DNA of 64,000 bases from Prado023 sp963753075 (GTDB taxonomy: Bacteria; Actinomycetota; Actinomycetes; S36-B12; CAIYMF01): positions 186,001-250,000 of the forward strand of contig CAVWAR010000012.1 of the NCBI GenBank assembly GCA_963753075.1, in the 5' to 3' direction. This document shows, one piece after another, positions 10,741 to 19,372 of this stretch. The position numbers were made by a program, and so were the translations under genes. The first letter of the stretch is position 1. Each line of letters starts with the position of its first letter. A model generated the notes under the pieces. That model saw nothing but the letters and a program-made list of their open reading frames with translations. It did not search any database and was not told where the DNA came from.

Positions 10741-11337
10741 CTACGACGCGGAGGCCGACCCCGTCGGCGAGGCCTGCGGGATGGGGGCGATCGAGCTGTC
10801 CAGGTCCGGGGCCCCAGCTGTGTCGTCGGGGGAGCCACGGACCGTCAGCACGAGGTTCGGCTGGCCGTCATCGTCGCCCAGGACGACGTATACGGCGAAC
10901 GACGGCGCGGCGAAGCTGAACAGGCCGGTGTTGGTCTGGGCGGCACCCACGTACTCGGCGATCGGCACATACCCACGGTCTGCGAGCTCGTCGATGACCG
11001 GCTGCGCCATGTCCAGCGCCGTGCCCGACTCCCCGGTGAAGGTGGCCGTCCAGGTGCGTCTCGGCTCGGCGCCGATCGCATAGGCGGTGACCACCTCAGT
11101 GCCCTTCGGCAGTGGCACGTCGGGCCAGTCTGCGGGCAGGTCGGCGCCCGAGAGCTCCCACGTCTTGGCCAACTGCGCCGCTCGGCTGTCGGAGACAACA
11201 GTCGGGCTCGAGCTCGGCGTTGGCGAGGGGGATCCGATCGTGGGCCGCGCCAGAGGTTCGTTGGAGGTGCACCCCGCGAGCAGGAGGACCCCACAGGCAA
11301 TCGAGGCCGCTGCCCGCCCGATCGTCGTCCCCCGCAT
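10741..11337 (-). CDS. Lipoprotein of unknown function
   Basis: A 198-residue protein with a lipoprotein signal: MRGTTIGRAAASIACGVLLLAGC, where LLAGC is a good lipobox. A Ser/Pro/Thr linker follows (SPSPTPSSSPTVV), then a folded domain of about 130 residues containing DLPADWPDVPLPKGTEVV and a repeated beta pattern. The end is an unstructured Ser/Ala tail. I do not recognise the family with certainty; small actinobacterial lipoproteins with this WPxxLPxP motif are common near hemW. It is convergent with the acyl-CoA ligase and divergent from hemW. Confidence 0.8.
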   Translation of the reverse strand: MRGTTIGRAAASIACGVLLLAGCTSNEPLARPTIGSPSPTPSSSPTVVSDSRAAQLAKTWELSGADLPADWPDVPLPKGTEVVTAYAIGAEPRRTWTATFTGESGTALDMAQPVIDELADRGYVPIAEYVGAAQTNTGLFSFAAPSFAVYVVLGDDDGQPNLVLTVRGSPDDTAGAPDLDSSIAPIPQASPTGSASAS

Positions 11338-11394
11338 GGGGTAACGCTAGCGCGTGCCACCGGATGCCCCGACACATGCGGGACAATGCTGACC

Positions 11395-12606
11395 ATGCCG
11401 AGCCAGCCGAGCGGGGAGGTCCCGCCCTCCGACGGGACCCTTCCCGAGCCATCGGCGGCGTCGCTCGGGCTACGGGACTTCGGCTTCTACGTCCACGTTC
11501 CCTTCTGCGCGTCCCGGTGTGGGTACTGCGACTTCAACACCTACACCGCCCTCGAGTTGGCGGGCTCTTCCTCGGTCGCGCAATCGACGTTCGCCGAGCA
11601 TCTCGGCGCCGAGGTGGATCTCGCGCGCCATGTTCTCGGCGACCGGCGTGTCTCGGTGAGCACGGTGTTCGTGGGTGGGGGTACCCCGACGTTGATAGCC
11701 CCGGACGCCCTCGGCTCGGTCCTCGCCAGGATCGACTCCCGGTTCGGTCTCGCGGACGGCGCTGAGGTGACGTTGGAGGCGAACCCCGACTCGGTGGACC
11801 CGACGTCGCTGCGCCGGCTGCGTGAGGTCGGCTTCAACAGGATCTCGTTCGGCATGCAGAGCGCAGTTCCGCACGTCCTCGGAGTGCTCGACCGAACCCA
11901 TACTCCCGGTGGTGCGCTTCAGGCGGTGACCGAGGCCCGGGCTGCGGGGTTCGACCAGGTCAGCCTCGACCTCATATACGGTACGCCCGGTGAGTCCCTG
12001 GCCGAGTGGCGGACGACCATCGATTCGGCCCTCTCAGCAGGCGTGGGCCACGTGTCGGCCTACGCCCTGATCGTCGAACCGGGAACGCGGCTTGCCGCTG
12101 CGGTCCGGCGAGGGGACATCAGCGCACCCGACGACGACCTGATGGCCGACATGTACGACCTGGCTGACGAGGCGTTCGCGGCCGCGGGGCTGCCCTGGTA
12201 CGAGCTGTCGAACTGGGCCGTCCCCGGCCAGGAGTGCCGGCACAACATCGGGTACTGGCGCGGTGCCGATTGGTGGGGGGCCGGCCCGGGAGCGCACAGC
12301 CACGTGGCGGGCACCCGGTGGTGGAACGTCAAGCACCCAGCTGCCTACGTGCAACGTCTGGAGGCAGGGCAGTCACCGGCGCTCGGTCGTGAGGTCCTCG
12401 ACCCGACCACCCGAGCGGTCGAGGAGATCATGCTCGAGGTCCGGATGGCCAGTGGGATCGACGTCGCCGGCCTCAGCGCCGAGCAGCGTGTCGAGCTCGA
12501 CCGGGTCGTCGCCGACGGGCTGGGGCACGTGTCCGGGGGGAGGTTCCGGTTGACCCGGCCTGGGCGGCTCCTCGCCGATGCCGTCGTGCGCAGGCTCGTG
12601 GACTGA
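11395..12606 (+). CDS. hemW: Heme chaperone HemW (radical SAM, CPO3-like)
   Basis: A 403-residue radical SAM protein. The [4Fe-4S] site is CASRCGYCDFNTYT near residue 40 in FGFYVHVPFC context. GGGTP and GMQS motifs follow, then SLDLIYGTPGES and the HemW-type ELSNWAVPGQECRHN and YWRGADWWGAGPGAHS blocks. HemW binds and delivers heme to membrane enzymes; it was formerly called oxygen-independent coproporphyrinogen oxidase-like. The CxxxCxxCxF form with Phe after the last Cys fits HemW rather than true HemN. ATG codons at 11386 and 11395 are both possible. Confidence 0.92.
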   Translation: MPSQPSGEVPPSDGTLPEPSAASLGLRDFGFYVHVPFCASRCGYCDFNTYTALELAGSSSVAQSTFAEHLGAEVDLARHVLGDRRVSVSTVFVGGGTPTLIAPDALGSVLARIDSRFGLADGAEVTLEANPDSVDPTSLRRLREVGFNRISFGMQSAVPHVLGVLDRTHTPGGALQAVTEARAAGFDQVSLDLIYGTPGESLAEWRTTIDSALSAGVGHVSAYALIVEPGTRLAAAVRRGDISAPDDDLMADMYDLADEAFAAAGLPWYELSNWAVPGQECRHNIGYWRGADWWGAGPGAHSHVAGTRWWNVKHPAAYVQRLEAGQSPALGREVLDPTTRAVEEIMLEVRMASGIDVAGLSAEQRVELDRVVADGLGHVSGGRFRLTRPGRLLADAVVRRLVD

Positions 12607-12660
12607 CGGCGCCGGGCCCGTCCGGGGGACATCCGGCCGCTGGCCGCCTGCTCATGGCGA

Positions 12661-12716
12661 GGGGCCGGGTGACCCGCGGTCCAGCTGGTCCCGCTGGTCC
12701 GTGGCCACCCGGCCCC
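12661..12716. terminator. Hairpin between convergent hemW and DUF4190-like gene
   Basis: Arms GGGGCCGGGTG (12661-12671) and CACCCGGCCCC (12706-12716) are perfectly complementary, with a second small stem CCAGC/GCTGG in the loop. It lies 54 bases past the hemW stop and 12 bases past the stop of the opposing gene, so it may stop both. Confidence 0.6.
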
Positions 12717-12728
12717 TGTCGAGCGCCG

Positions 12729-13393
12729 TCAGGTGCCCAGGGATTGCCAGCTGAAGGCGATCCAGAGGATCTGCAACACGAGGAAGACCATGCCGACGAT
12801 GCCGAGGATCCGCCCGATGTTGGTGTTGCTGCGCCCGGAGGGATCCATCTGCCCGGCGTCCATGGCGGCGAGGTCGTTCTTGCCCATGATGTAGGCGACG
12901 ATCGCCACGGGGCCGCAGCAGAGGAGCCCAACGATCCCGAGTGCCAGGACCAGGCCCCCACGGTTCGGCTTCATACCGGCCCCGAGGGGCATGCCGCTGG
13001 GACCAACGGCGTAGGCGGGCGGGTAGACACCCTCGGGCGGCGCCGGTGGGTAGCCGCCGGGCTGCCCGACCGGGGGTGGCGGAGGTGGGGTAGCCTCCGG
13101 AGGCCGGTGGCGGCGGTGGTGGGGGGTAGCTGCTCGGAGGCCGGTGGCGGCGGTGTTGGGTAGCCCCCAGAAGCCGGCGGCGGCGGAGGTGGGGGTGGGG
13201 GGGCGGAGAGGTCCGGAGATGTCGCTCCGGGCGCGGGCCCTGCAGGCGCAGTCGGCTCCGGGGCTCCCGGTTCGGCGGCATCCGGCTCCGAGGTGTCCGG
13301 CTCGGGCTCGGGCGTCTCGTCCTGAGGTGGGGTCAGGGCGCCGCCGATGGGTTCATCGGGCTCGGCGGGAGGTTCGACGGGAGGCTGGGTCAT
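12729..13393 (-). pseudogene. Proline-rich DUF4190-like membrane protein, frame broken twice
   Basis: The C-terminal 87 residues (12729-12992) form a DUF4190-type domain with two transmembrane helices (LVLALGIVGLLCCGPVAIV and IGRILGIVGMVFLVLQILW) around GKNDLAAMDAG. The N-terminus, read from 13393, is Pro/Glu-rich (MTQPPVEPPAEPDEPIGGA) and leads into repeats of the form PPPPPASGGYPTPPP. Two single extra bases, one at about 13121-13140 and one at about 13071-13090, move the frame. Corrected for both, the repeats run ASGGYP, ASGGYPTPP, VGQPGGYPPAPP straight into the domain. A shorter protein starting at the internal ATG at 12992 could still be made. Confidence 0.7.
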
Positions 13394-13521
13394 CTGGACG
13401 CTCCTTCCAGTGGGTGGTCCACCAGCAGGCTAGCGGCACCGGGCGCACGAGAGCAGCACATATCGGGCACGTCCCGCCCACGAATCAGGCCCCGGCCGCG
13501 AATCGTTGCCTCGCCGGGTTC

Positions 13522-14364
13522 CTACGGTGCCGTCACCAGGTCGATTGCCTCCTCCACCCGGGCCAGGAGCTCTGGGTCCAGGTCGGCGTAGGACTTGACC
13601 GAGCTGACGATCCGTCGCCAGGCAGCGTGCTCGTCGAGCGGCCAGCCCAGGGCGGAGCACACACCTGCCTTCCACGGCTCCCCGCGGGGGACGACGGGCC
13701 AGGCGTCAATGCCCACGGACGCCGGGCGGACGGCCTGCCACACGTCGACGTAGGGATGTCCCAGCACCGTGACGTGGGGCGACCAGCGCTGCCTGACGTC
13801 GTCGGCGATCCGGGTCTCCTTGGCGCCGGGGACAAGGTGGTCGACGAGGACCACGAGTCGACGCTGCGGACCGGGCCCGAACTCGGAGATCAGTTCGAGC
13901 AGGTCGTCGATTCCGCCGATGGGCTCGACGACAACTCCGAGCTCGCGCAGGTCCGCGCCCCACACCTTCTCGACGAGTTCAGCATCATGGGTCCCCTCGA
14001 CCCAGATCCGGGAGGCGCGAGCCACTTGGGCCGGGCCCCGTGGGGCCGTGATCGAGCCGGAGGCCGTGCGAGCTGGGGCCGTCGGCGGACTCGCAGCGGC
14101 GCTGCGCGGACGGGTCAGCGTCACGGGGCGACCCTCGAGCAGGAAGCCAGCCGGCTCCGCGGGGAACAGCCGGACGCGACCATGGCGATCCTCGAGGGCC
14201 ACAGCCCAGCCCACCGTGGTCTTCTCCCAGCCGACCACGGCCCCGCACCATCCGCTGGCGGCGCACTCAACGACGAGGTCGTGCTCCCCGACCACCTCGG
14301 CGACCAGAGGCGCCCGCGAGTGCCGACCTGCGGCGAGGACGTCGGGGCCATATCGATCCAGCAC
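13522..14364 (-). CDS. DUF3097 family protein
   Basis: About 280 residues matching the actinobacterial DUF3097 family of unknown function. Recognisable parts are VLDRYGPDVLAAG at the start, VVGWEKTTVGWAVALEDRHGRVRLFP, ASRIWVEGTHDAELVEKVWG, and HPYVDVWQAVRP. The WVEGxHDAELVEKVWGxDL stretch resembles a TOPRIM-like fold (acidic residues E and DxE), which suggests a nucleic-acid role, but this is inference. The frame is open to 14424. I chose the GTG at 14364 because the extra 20 residues are low-complexity and the family normally starts close to DRYG. Confidence 0.88.
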   Translation of the reverse strand: MLDRYGPDVLAAGRHSRAPLVAEVVGEHDLVVECAASGWCGAVVGWEKTTVGWAVALEDRHGRVRLFPAEPAGFLLEGRPVTLTRPRSAAASPPTAPARTASGSITAPRGPAQVARASRIWVEGTHDAELVEKVWGADLRELGVVVEPIGGIDDLLELISEFGPGPQRRLVVLVDHLVPGAKETRIADDVRQRWSPHVTVLGHPYVDVWQAVRPASVGIDAWPVVPRGEPWKAGVCSALGWPLDEHAAWRRIVSSVKSYADLDPELLARVEEAIDLVTAP

Positions 14365-14425
14365 CCGAGCGACCCTACCGCCCGGAGCGTCGGCCCGCGC
14401 CGACCCACGCCCCCACCCCCCCATC

Positions 14426-14496
14426 CGTTCGCCCTCCGCTCTTGCCTCCTTCCTCCCTGAATTCGCGGGGGGCGAGCAGAAGCGCGGAGGGCGAGC
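14426..14496. repeat. Palindromic intergenic repeat, copy 1
   Basis: About 70 bases with GTTCGCCCTCCGC at the left and GCGGAGGGCGAGC at the right forming a stem, and a GAATTCG core in the middle. The same plan occurs at 26189-26262. It lies upstream of the DUF3097 gene and downstream of the alcohol dehydrogenase gene. It looks like a REP-type element; the function is unknown. Confidence 0.5.
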
Positions 14497-14551
14497 TGAA
14501 GGGGGAGCGCGAGCTTTCGCGGAGCGTCGGCCCGGCGCGAGGCGTGGCTCG

Positions 14552-15697
14552 TCAGAGGGCGGCGCGGAAGACTGCCGCCAGCTCGTCGAAGCTCAGCGGA
14601 ACCGGGTTGCCCTTCATGCTGCTGGCCCGGGCCGCCTGGCCGACCACGCTGTCGGTGTCGGCGTCACTGAGTCCCAGGTCCGAGAGGGGTGGGATCTCGA
14701 GCAGTGCGCAGGTGTGCTCGATCCAGTGCAGCCCGTCGTCGGCGGTTGCGTCGTAGACGCCGGTGAGGCACGCGGCCACGTGGGCGAACCGGGACTCGAG
14801 CCGGGCGTCGGCGTGGGCCAGGTTGGCCTCGCACACCGGCCCGAGCAGCGCAGCGCAGATGGCGCCGTGCGCGCCCCCGGTCATCCCGCCGATGACGCCG
14901 GCGAATCCGTGCACGGCGCCGAGCTTCGCGTTCGCCAGCGACAGGCCACCCAGCAGGCTGCAGAGCGACATGTCGGTGCGGGCGCGCAGGTCAGTACCGT
15001 CATCGAAGGCGGCAACGAGGCCGCGTCCGGCCGCCATCATCCCCATCCGCGCCCACGAATCGGTCATCGCGTTGGCATACGGGGACACGTACGGCTCGAG
15101 GCACTGGATGAGAGCGTCCATCCCTGCGGCCGCGGTCACGGCCGGTGGGCAGTTCAGGGTCAGCTCGGGATCGATCACGGCGTGCTGGGGGATCATCAGG
15201 GGGTTGCGGAGGCTGGCCTTCACCGCGTGCTCGGGCACCGCAAGGACGGCGTTGGCCGTCACCTCTGCACCTGTGCCTGCGGTGGTCGGAACCGCGACAA
15301 GGGGCAGCGGCGCCCGCGTGATCGGGTGCCCGCGACCGACCACCTCGATGAACTCCATCGGATCATGGCCGTTGGTGGCCAGCATGGCCGCCGCCTTGGC
15401 CAGGTCGATCGGGCTGCCGCCGCCGATCGCCACAACGACGTCGGCCCTCATCGCCAGCGCGGCCTCGGCGGCTGAACGGGCATCGTCGACGGTCGGCTCC
15501 CCGGACACGGTCACCACCGCGAGCGCCTCGGCGGCGGAGCGCAGGGGGTCAACGACGTGGTCGATCCGGGTCGGCGTGCCGCCGGTGACGACGAGCACCC
15601 GCGTCCCGAGCCCGGCCACGATCCCGGCCAGCTCGTCGATCTTCCCGGGGCCGAAGCAGATCCGAGGTGGCAGCGACAGCTCGAAGGCCGTGCTCAC
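14552..15697 (-). CDS. Iron-containing alcohol dehydrogenase family protein
   Basis: A 381-residue NAD(P)-dependent oxidoreductase of the group III (iron) alcohol dehydrogenase family. The dinucleotide region has VLVVTGG and AIGGGSPIDLAKAAAML, followed by PTTAGTGAEVT. In the metal site the usual GMDALxHxxE reads GMDALIQCLE, so one normal iron-ligand His is Gln here. The later ligands in GAVHGFA and GGAHGA are present. The GTG start at 15697 overlaps the upstream stop by four bases (GTGA), coupling it to the monooxygenase-like gene. The substrate is unknown; lactaldehyde, maleylacetate or hydroxyacid reductases are alternatives. Confidence 0.85.
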   Translation of the reverse strand: MSTAFELSLPPRICFGPGKIDELAGIVAGLGTRVLVVTGGTPTRIDHVVDPLRSAAEALAVVTVSGEPTVDDARSAAEAALAMRADVVVAIGGGSPIDLAKAAAMLATNGHDPMEFIEVVGRGHPITRAPLPLVAVPTTAGTGAEVTANAVLAVPEHAVKASLRNPLMIPQHAVIDPELTLNCPPAVTAAAGMDALIQCLEPYVSPYANAMTDSWARMGMMAAGRGLVAAFDDGTDLRARTDMSLCSLLGGLSLANAKLGAVHGFAGVIGGMTGGAHGAICAALLGPVCEANLAHADARLESRFAHVAACLTGVYDATADDGLHWIEHTCALLEIPPLSDLGLSDADTDSVVGQAARASSMKGNPVPLSFDELAAVFRAAL

Positions 15698-16017
15698 GGG
15701 GCCGGGGTGTCCCAGCGGGATTCCTCCGCCGGGAACGCAGCCGAGAACTTCGTCGCGGTGCGTGGCACAGCCATCATGGGTGCCACGGTGTCGCGCCACG
15801 TGGCGTAGTGGGCCGTCTCCTTGTGTGCCACGGCATCGGCATCGGTCCGGTACACCTCGACCAGCACGACATGTGCCGGGTCGGCGAGGTCGGACAGGAC
15901 GTCGAAGCGCAGCACGCCAGGTTCGTCGAGGGACGCCGTTGCGTTGGCCAGGGTGGCGGCCGCGAAGGCCTCCACCTGGTCGGGGACGACATGGACGTGC
16001 ACATGAACGATCAGCAT
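15694..16017 (-). CDS. Antibiotic biosynthesis monooxygenase (ABM) domain protein
   Basis: A 107-residue small dimeric alpha-beta barrel protein. The start MLIVHVHVHVVPDQVEAFAA and the middle RFDVLSDLADPAHVVLVEVY, DADAVAHKETAHYATWRDTV are typical of ABM/LsrG/YgiN-like quinol or aldehyde-handling enzymes. The H-K-x-T-x-H-Y-xxW block is the usual conserved helix. It is the first gene of a two-gene operon with the iron-type alcohol dehydrogenase. The pairing suggests a catabolic or detoxifying step on a small carbonyl or phenolic compound; the substrate is not known. Confidence 0.8.
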   Translation of the reverse strand: MLIVHVHVHVVPDQVEAFAAATLANATASLDEPGVLRFDVLSDLADPAHVVLVEVYRTDADAVAHKETAHYATWRDTVAPMMAVPRTATKFSAAFPAEESRWDTPAP

Positions 16018-16118
16018 CCCCCGATTCTGGCGCCCGGCAGGCCCCGTACGCCCGACGGCAGGGGCACCAGCACCCACCAGCCGCGCCCAGCCACCCGCCC
16101 AGCCCCCCGCCCCGCAGC

Positions 16119-16179
16119 AAACCCTCCGCTTCGGGCCGGACCGCGCCGTCGCGGAGGGTCCGGCCCGTTGCGGAGGTTT
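16119..16179. repeat. Long near-perfect hairpin between divergent genes
   Basis: The left arm (16119-16142) and the right arm (16157-16179) pair over more than 20 bases: CGGGCCGGACC against GGTCCGGCCCG, and CCTCCGC against GCGGAGG with AAA/TTT at the ends. It lies between the start of the ABM gene and hrcA, so it cannot be a simple 3' terminator for either. It is probably a REP-like element or a transcription insulator. Confidence 0.5.
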
Positions 16180-16243
16180 CCCGCGGGGATGGAGTGGTGG
16201 CGACGGGGATCGGTGCCTGCCGGACTTGGTGGAGCGGCGTAGA

Positions 16244-16270
16244 ATGGCACTCAGTTCCTGTGAGTGCTAA
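16244..16270 (+). promoter_or_regulatory. CIRCE operator of hrcA-dnaJ, plus an extra half-site
   Basis: ATGGCACTC (16244-16252), nine spacer bases, and GAGTGCTAA (16262-16270) fit the CIRCE consensus TTAGCACTC-N9-GAGTGCTAA with two changes in the left arm. A -10-like TAGAAT (16240-16245) overlaps it, as expected for repression. A further right half-site, GAGTGCCAA, lies at 16281-16289 inside a repeat of TCCTGTGAGTGC. HrcA should bind here and repress its own operon until heat stress. Confidence 0.9.
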
Positions 16271-16316
16271 CGGGTCCTGTGAGTGCCAACGCAGTTCGTC
16301 GCCCTAGGAGGTGCCC

Positions 16317-17330
16317 ATGCTCGATGACCGGAAGCTGTCCGTGCTGCGCGCCATCGTCGAGGACTTCGTGCGCACCCACGAGCCGGTCGGGTCCAAGGCG
16401 CTGGTCGAGCGGCACTCGTTGGGTGTCTCCCCGGCGACGATCCGCAACGACATGGCGGCACTCGAGGAGGAGGGCTTCATCGCCCAGCCGCACACGAGCG
16501 CAGGTCGGATTCCCACGGACAAGGGATATCGGCTGTTCGTCGATCGGCTGTCGCAGGTGAAGCCGCTGAGCCCGGCTGAACGTCGGGCCATCGAGAAGTT
16601 CCTCTCCGGGGCCGTGGATCTCGATGACGTGATGCGCCGCTCCGTTCGCCTGCTGGCCCAGATCACCCGTCAGGTCGCGCTCGTGCAGTACCCCTCACTG
16701 ACCAGCTCCGCACTGCGGCACGTGGAGGTGGTCTCGCTCAGCGAGCACCGACTCCTCCTGGTGCTCATCGCTGACTCCGGAAGGATCGAGCAGCGGATCG
16801 TTGAAGTGCCCACGGCCCTGTCCGAGGATGACCTCGCCCGGTTGCGGGCCCTCGTGAACGAGTCGGTCGATGGGGAGCCGCTGGCCTCGCTCTCCGAGCG
16901 CGTGACGGACCTTCCCGAACGATTCGACGAGGCGGCCCGGCCCGCCGTCTCCATCGTGCTCGCGGCGCTGCTCGAGACCGTTGTCGAGCGCCATGAGGAG
17001 CGGATCGTCATGGGCGGGACCGCCAACCTCGCGCGGTACGTCGACGGTTTCGACAGCCTCGAACCGGTGCTGGAGGCGCTCGAGGAGCAGATGGTGCTCA
17101 TGCGCCTGCTCGGTGCGGCCGGTGCAGACTCGGTGAGCGTCACGATCGGCCATGAGAACCTCGTGGCCAGCATGAGCAGCACGTCGGTCATCAGCGCCGG
17201 CTACGGGCCGAACCAGGGGACGGTGGCCCGGATCGGGGTCGTCGGACCCACCCACATGGACTACCCAAGCACGATGGCCTCGGTCCGGGCGGTTGCCCGG
17301 TACCTCGGGCAGTTGCTCCGAAACGAATAG
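16317..17330 (+). CDS. hrcA: Heat-inducible transcription repressor HrcA
   Basis: A 337-residue repressor of class I heat-shock genes. The N-terminal winged helix (VLRAIVEDFVRTHEPVGSKAL; SPATIRNDMAALEEEGFI) is followed by PHTSAGRIPTDKGYR, a hallmark of HrcA, then the dimerisation/GAF-like part and the C-terminal VIGPTxMxYP-type end (VVGPTHMDYPSTM). AGGAGG at 16306-16311 precedes the ATG at 16317 by five bases. The CIRCE site lies 47 bases upstream. The dnaJ gene follows after seven bases, so the two form the usual operon. Confidence 0.96.
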   Translation: MLDDRKLSVLRAIVEDFVRTHEPVGSKALVERHSLGVSPATIRNDMAALEEEGFIAQPHTSAGRIPTDKGYRLFVDRLSQVKPLSPAERRAIEKFLSGAVDLDDVMRRSVRLLAQITRQVALVQYPSLTSSALRHVEVVSLSEHRLLLVLIADSGRIEQRIVEVPTALSEDDLARLRALVNESVDGEPLASLSERVTDLPERFDEAARPAVSIVLAALLETVVERHEERIVMGGTANLARYVDGFDSLEPVLEALEEQMVLMRLLGAAGADSVSVTIGHENLVASMSSTSVISAGYGPNQGTVARIGVVGPTHMDYPSTMASVRAVARYLGQLLRNE

Positions 17331-17337
17331 GACCCCA

Positions 17338-18471
17338 GTGGCCAACGACTACTACGCCGCCCTCGGCGTCGCACGCGACGCAACCGGTGAGGAGATCAAG
17401 CGCTCCTACCGCAAGCTCGCGCGCGAGCTGCATCCGGACGTGAACCCCGATCCTGAGACCCAGGAGCGGTTCAAGGAGGTCACGGCGGCCTACGAGGTGC
17501 TCTCCGATCCGGAGAAGCGCCAGATGTACGACCTCGGTGCCGATCCGCGCAGCCCCGGCGGTGCTGGTCCCTTCGGCCCCGGAGCCGGCGGCTTCGGGTT
17601 CGGCGACATCATGGACGCGTTCTTCGGTGGCCAGCAGAGTCGTGGCCCCAAGCCCCGCGTGCGTCGGGGGCAGGACGCGCTGATCAAGGTCACCATCGAT
17701 CTGCCCGACGCTGCGTTCGGCGTCGTCAAGGAGATCCAGGTCGACACTGCTCTGGTCTGCACCACGTGCACGGGCACGGGGGCGGCCCCGGGCGAGCAGC
17801 CCGTTGAGTGTTCGATGTGTCATGGCCGCGGCGAGATCCAGTCGGTCCAGCGCTCGTTCCTCGGTCAGGTCATGACCTCGCGCCCCTGCCCGCAGTGCCA
17901 GGGCTTCGGCAGCGTCATCACCCATCCGTGCGCGGAGTGCAGCGGTGACGGTCGGGTGCGCACGCGGCGGACGTTGAAGGTGAAGATCCCCGCCGGGATC
18001 GACGATGGAACCCGGATCCAGCTCTCGGGCGAGGGTGAGGTGGGACCCGGCGGCGGGCCGGCCGGAGACCTGTACGTCGAGGTGACCACCCGGGCGCACC
18101 CCGTCTTCCAGCGTCGCGGCGACGACCTGCACTGCTCGATCACCCTGCCGATGACGGTGGCCGCCCTGGGCACCGTGCTCCCGTTGGAGACCCTCGACGG
18201 CGCTGAGGACATCGAGATCCGCCCTGGAACGCAGCCCGGGCACGTGGTCACCCTCAAGGCTCGCGGGGTGCCACACCTGCGCAGTTCGGGGCGGGGCGAC
18301 CTGCTCGTGCACATGGACGTGGCGACGCCCACCAAGCTCGACGCGCGTCAGGAGGAGCTGCTGCGCGAGTTCGCCTCGGCCCGTGGCGAGGAGAGTGCCC
18401 AGGGCACGTTCGAGAGCCCCGAGAAGGACGGTCTCTTCAGCCGCCTCAGGGACGCGTTCTCGGCCAAATGA
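17338..18471 (+). CDS. dnaJ: Chaperone protein DnaJ
   Basis: A 377-residue Hsp40 co-chaperone that stimulates DnaK. The J domain has YYAALGVARDA and the catalytic HPD in RELHPDVNPD. A short Gly/Phe region follows (GAGGFGFGDIMDAFFGG). Four zinc repeats come next: CTTCTGTGA, CSMCHGRGE, CPQCQGFGS and CAECSGDGR. The C-terminal substrate domains follow, including GDLYVEV. The GTG start gives MANDYYAALGV. This is a DnaJ2-type copy under HrcA control. It overlaps rsmE by four bases. Confidence 0.96.
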   Translation: MANDYYAALGVARDATGEEIKRSYRKLARELHPDVNPDPETQERFKEVTAAYEVLSDPEKRQMYDLGADPRSPGGAGPFGPGAGGFGFGDIMDAFFGGQQSRGPKPRVRRGQDALIKVTIDLPDAAFGVVKEIQVDTALVCTTCTGTGAAPGEQPVECSMCHGRGEIQSVQRSFLGQVMTSRPCPQCQGFGSVITHPCAECSGDGRVRTRRTLKVKIPAGIDDGTRIQLSGEGEVGPGGGPAGDLYVEVTTRAHPVFQRRGDDLHCSITLPMTVAALGTVLPLETLDGAEDIEIRPGTQPGHVVTLKARGVPHLRSSGRGDLLVHMDVATPTKLDARQEELLREFASARGEESAQGTFESPEKDGLFSRLRDAFSAK

Positions 18472-19217
18472 CCGCCCCGCTGTTCCTGATCGAACCGACG
18501 GTCGCTGCCGGGGCGGGCCCCGGGGACGCGGTCGAGCTCACAGGGCCGGAGGGGCGCCATGCCGTCACGGTCACGCGCATCCAGGTCGGTGAGGAGATCG
18601 ACCTCGCCGACGGGCGGGGAACGGTCCTGAGCACCACGGTCGAGACGATCACCGGTGCCGACTCCCTGACGGCCCGGGTCTCCGCTGGCGCGAGCTTCCC
18701 TGCACCGCAGCCGCGGTTGACCGTCGTCCAGGCGCTGCCCAAGGGGGATCGCGGCGAGACTGCGGTGGAGACGCTCGCGGAGGTGGGGGTCGACGTGATC
18801 GTGCCGTGGCAGGCCGATCGAAGCATCGCCCGCTGGAGCGGCGCGAAATCCCAGAAGGGGCCGGCCAAGTGGGCCTCGACCGCCCGGACGGCCGGCAAGC
18901 AGGCCAGGCGTGCGTGGTTCCCCGAGGTCACCTCATTGGCCCGAACCGCCGACGTCGAGGAGCGCATCGCCGCGGCCGCCTGTGCCGTGATCCTGCATGA
19001 GCAGGCGACGACGCCGATCCAGCACATCGCCGTGCCGGCCGCGGGCGAGGTCCTGCTCATCGTCGGGCCCGAGGGGGGCCTGACCCCCGACGAGATCGCC
19101 AGGTTCCAGGCCGCTGGCGCGCAGCTGGCGCTGGTCGGACCGACGGTCATGCGTACCTCGACCGCGGGGACGGTCGCTGCCGGCGTCGTGCTGGCTGCAA
19201 CAGGCCGCTGGGCCTGA
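18468..19217 (+). CDS. rsmE: 16S rRNA (uracil-1498-N3)-methyltransferase RsmE
   Basis: A 249-residue SPOUT-fold methyltransferase that makes m3U1498 in 16S rRNA. An N-terminal PUA-like domain (LTGPEGRHAVTVTRIQVGEEIDL) is followed by the trefoil-knot domain with LPKGDRGE, the AEVGVDVIVPW block, IVGPEGGLTPDEI and the final SAM-binding VGPTVMRTSTAGTVAA. The ATG overlaps the dnaJ stop (ATGA), so it is translated with the heat-shock operon, an arrangement common in Gram-positive bacteria. Confidence 0.95.
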   Translation: MTAPLFLIEPTVAAGAGPGDAVELTGPEGRHAVTVTRIQVGEEIDLADGRGTVLSTTVETITGADSLTARVSAGASFPAPQPRLTVVQALPKGDRGETAVETLAEVGVDVIVPWQADRSIARWSGAKSQKGPAKWASTARTAGKQARRAWFPEVTSLARTADVEERIAAAACAVILHEQATTPIQHIAVPAAGEVLLIVGPEGGLTPDEIARFQAAGAQLALVGPTVMRTSTAGTVAAGVVLAATGRWA

Positions 19218-19372
19218 CCGGCCGATAGCGGCTGCCCGGCCGCCCCAGTCGCCCCGGCCGTAGGCCATCTGGGCGACATCGCGAGTTCACGCATGGTACT
19301 TGCCTGACTACCATGAGTGTTCGTCGGTGGAGGGATGAACGCGGACCCCGCTCCCCGATGGGGAGGCCGGGA

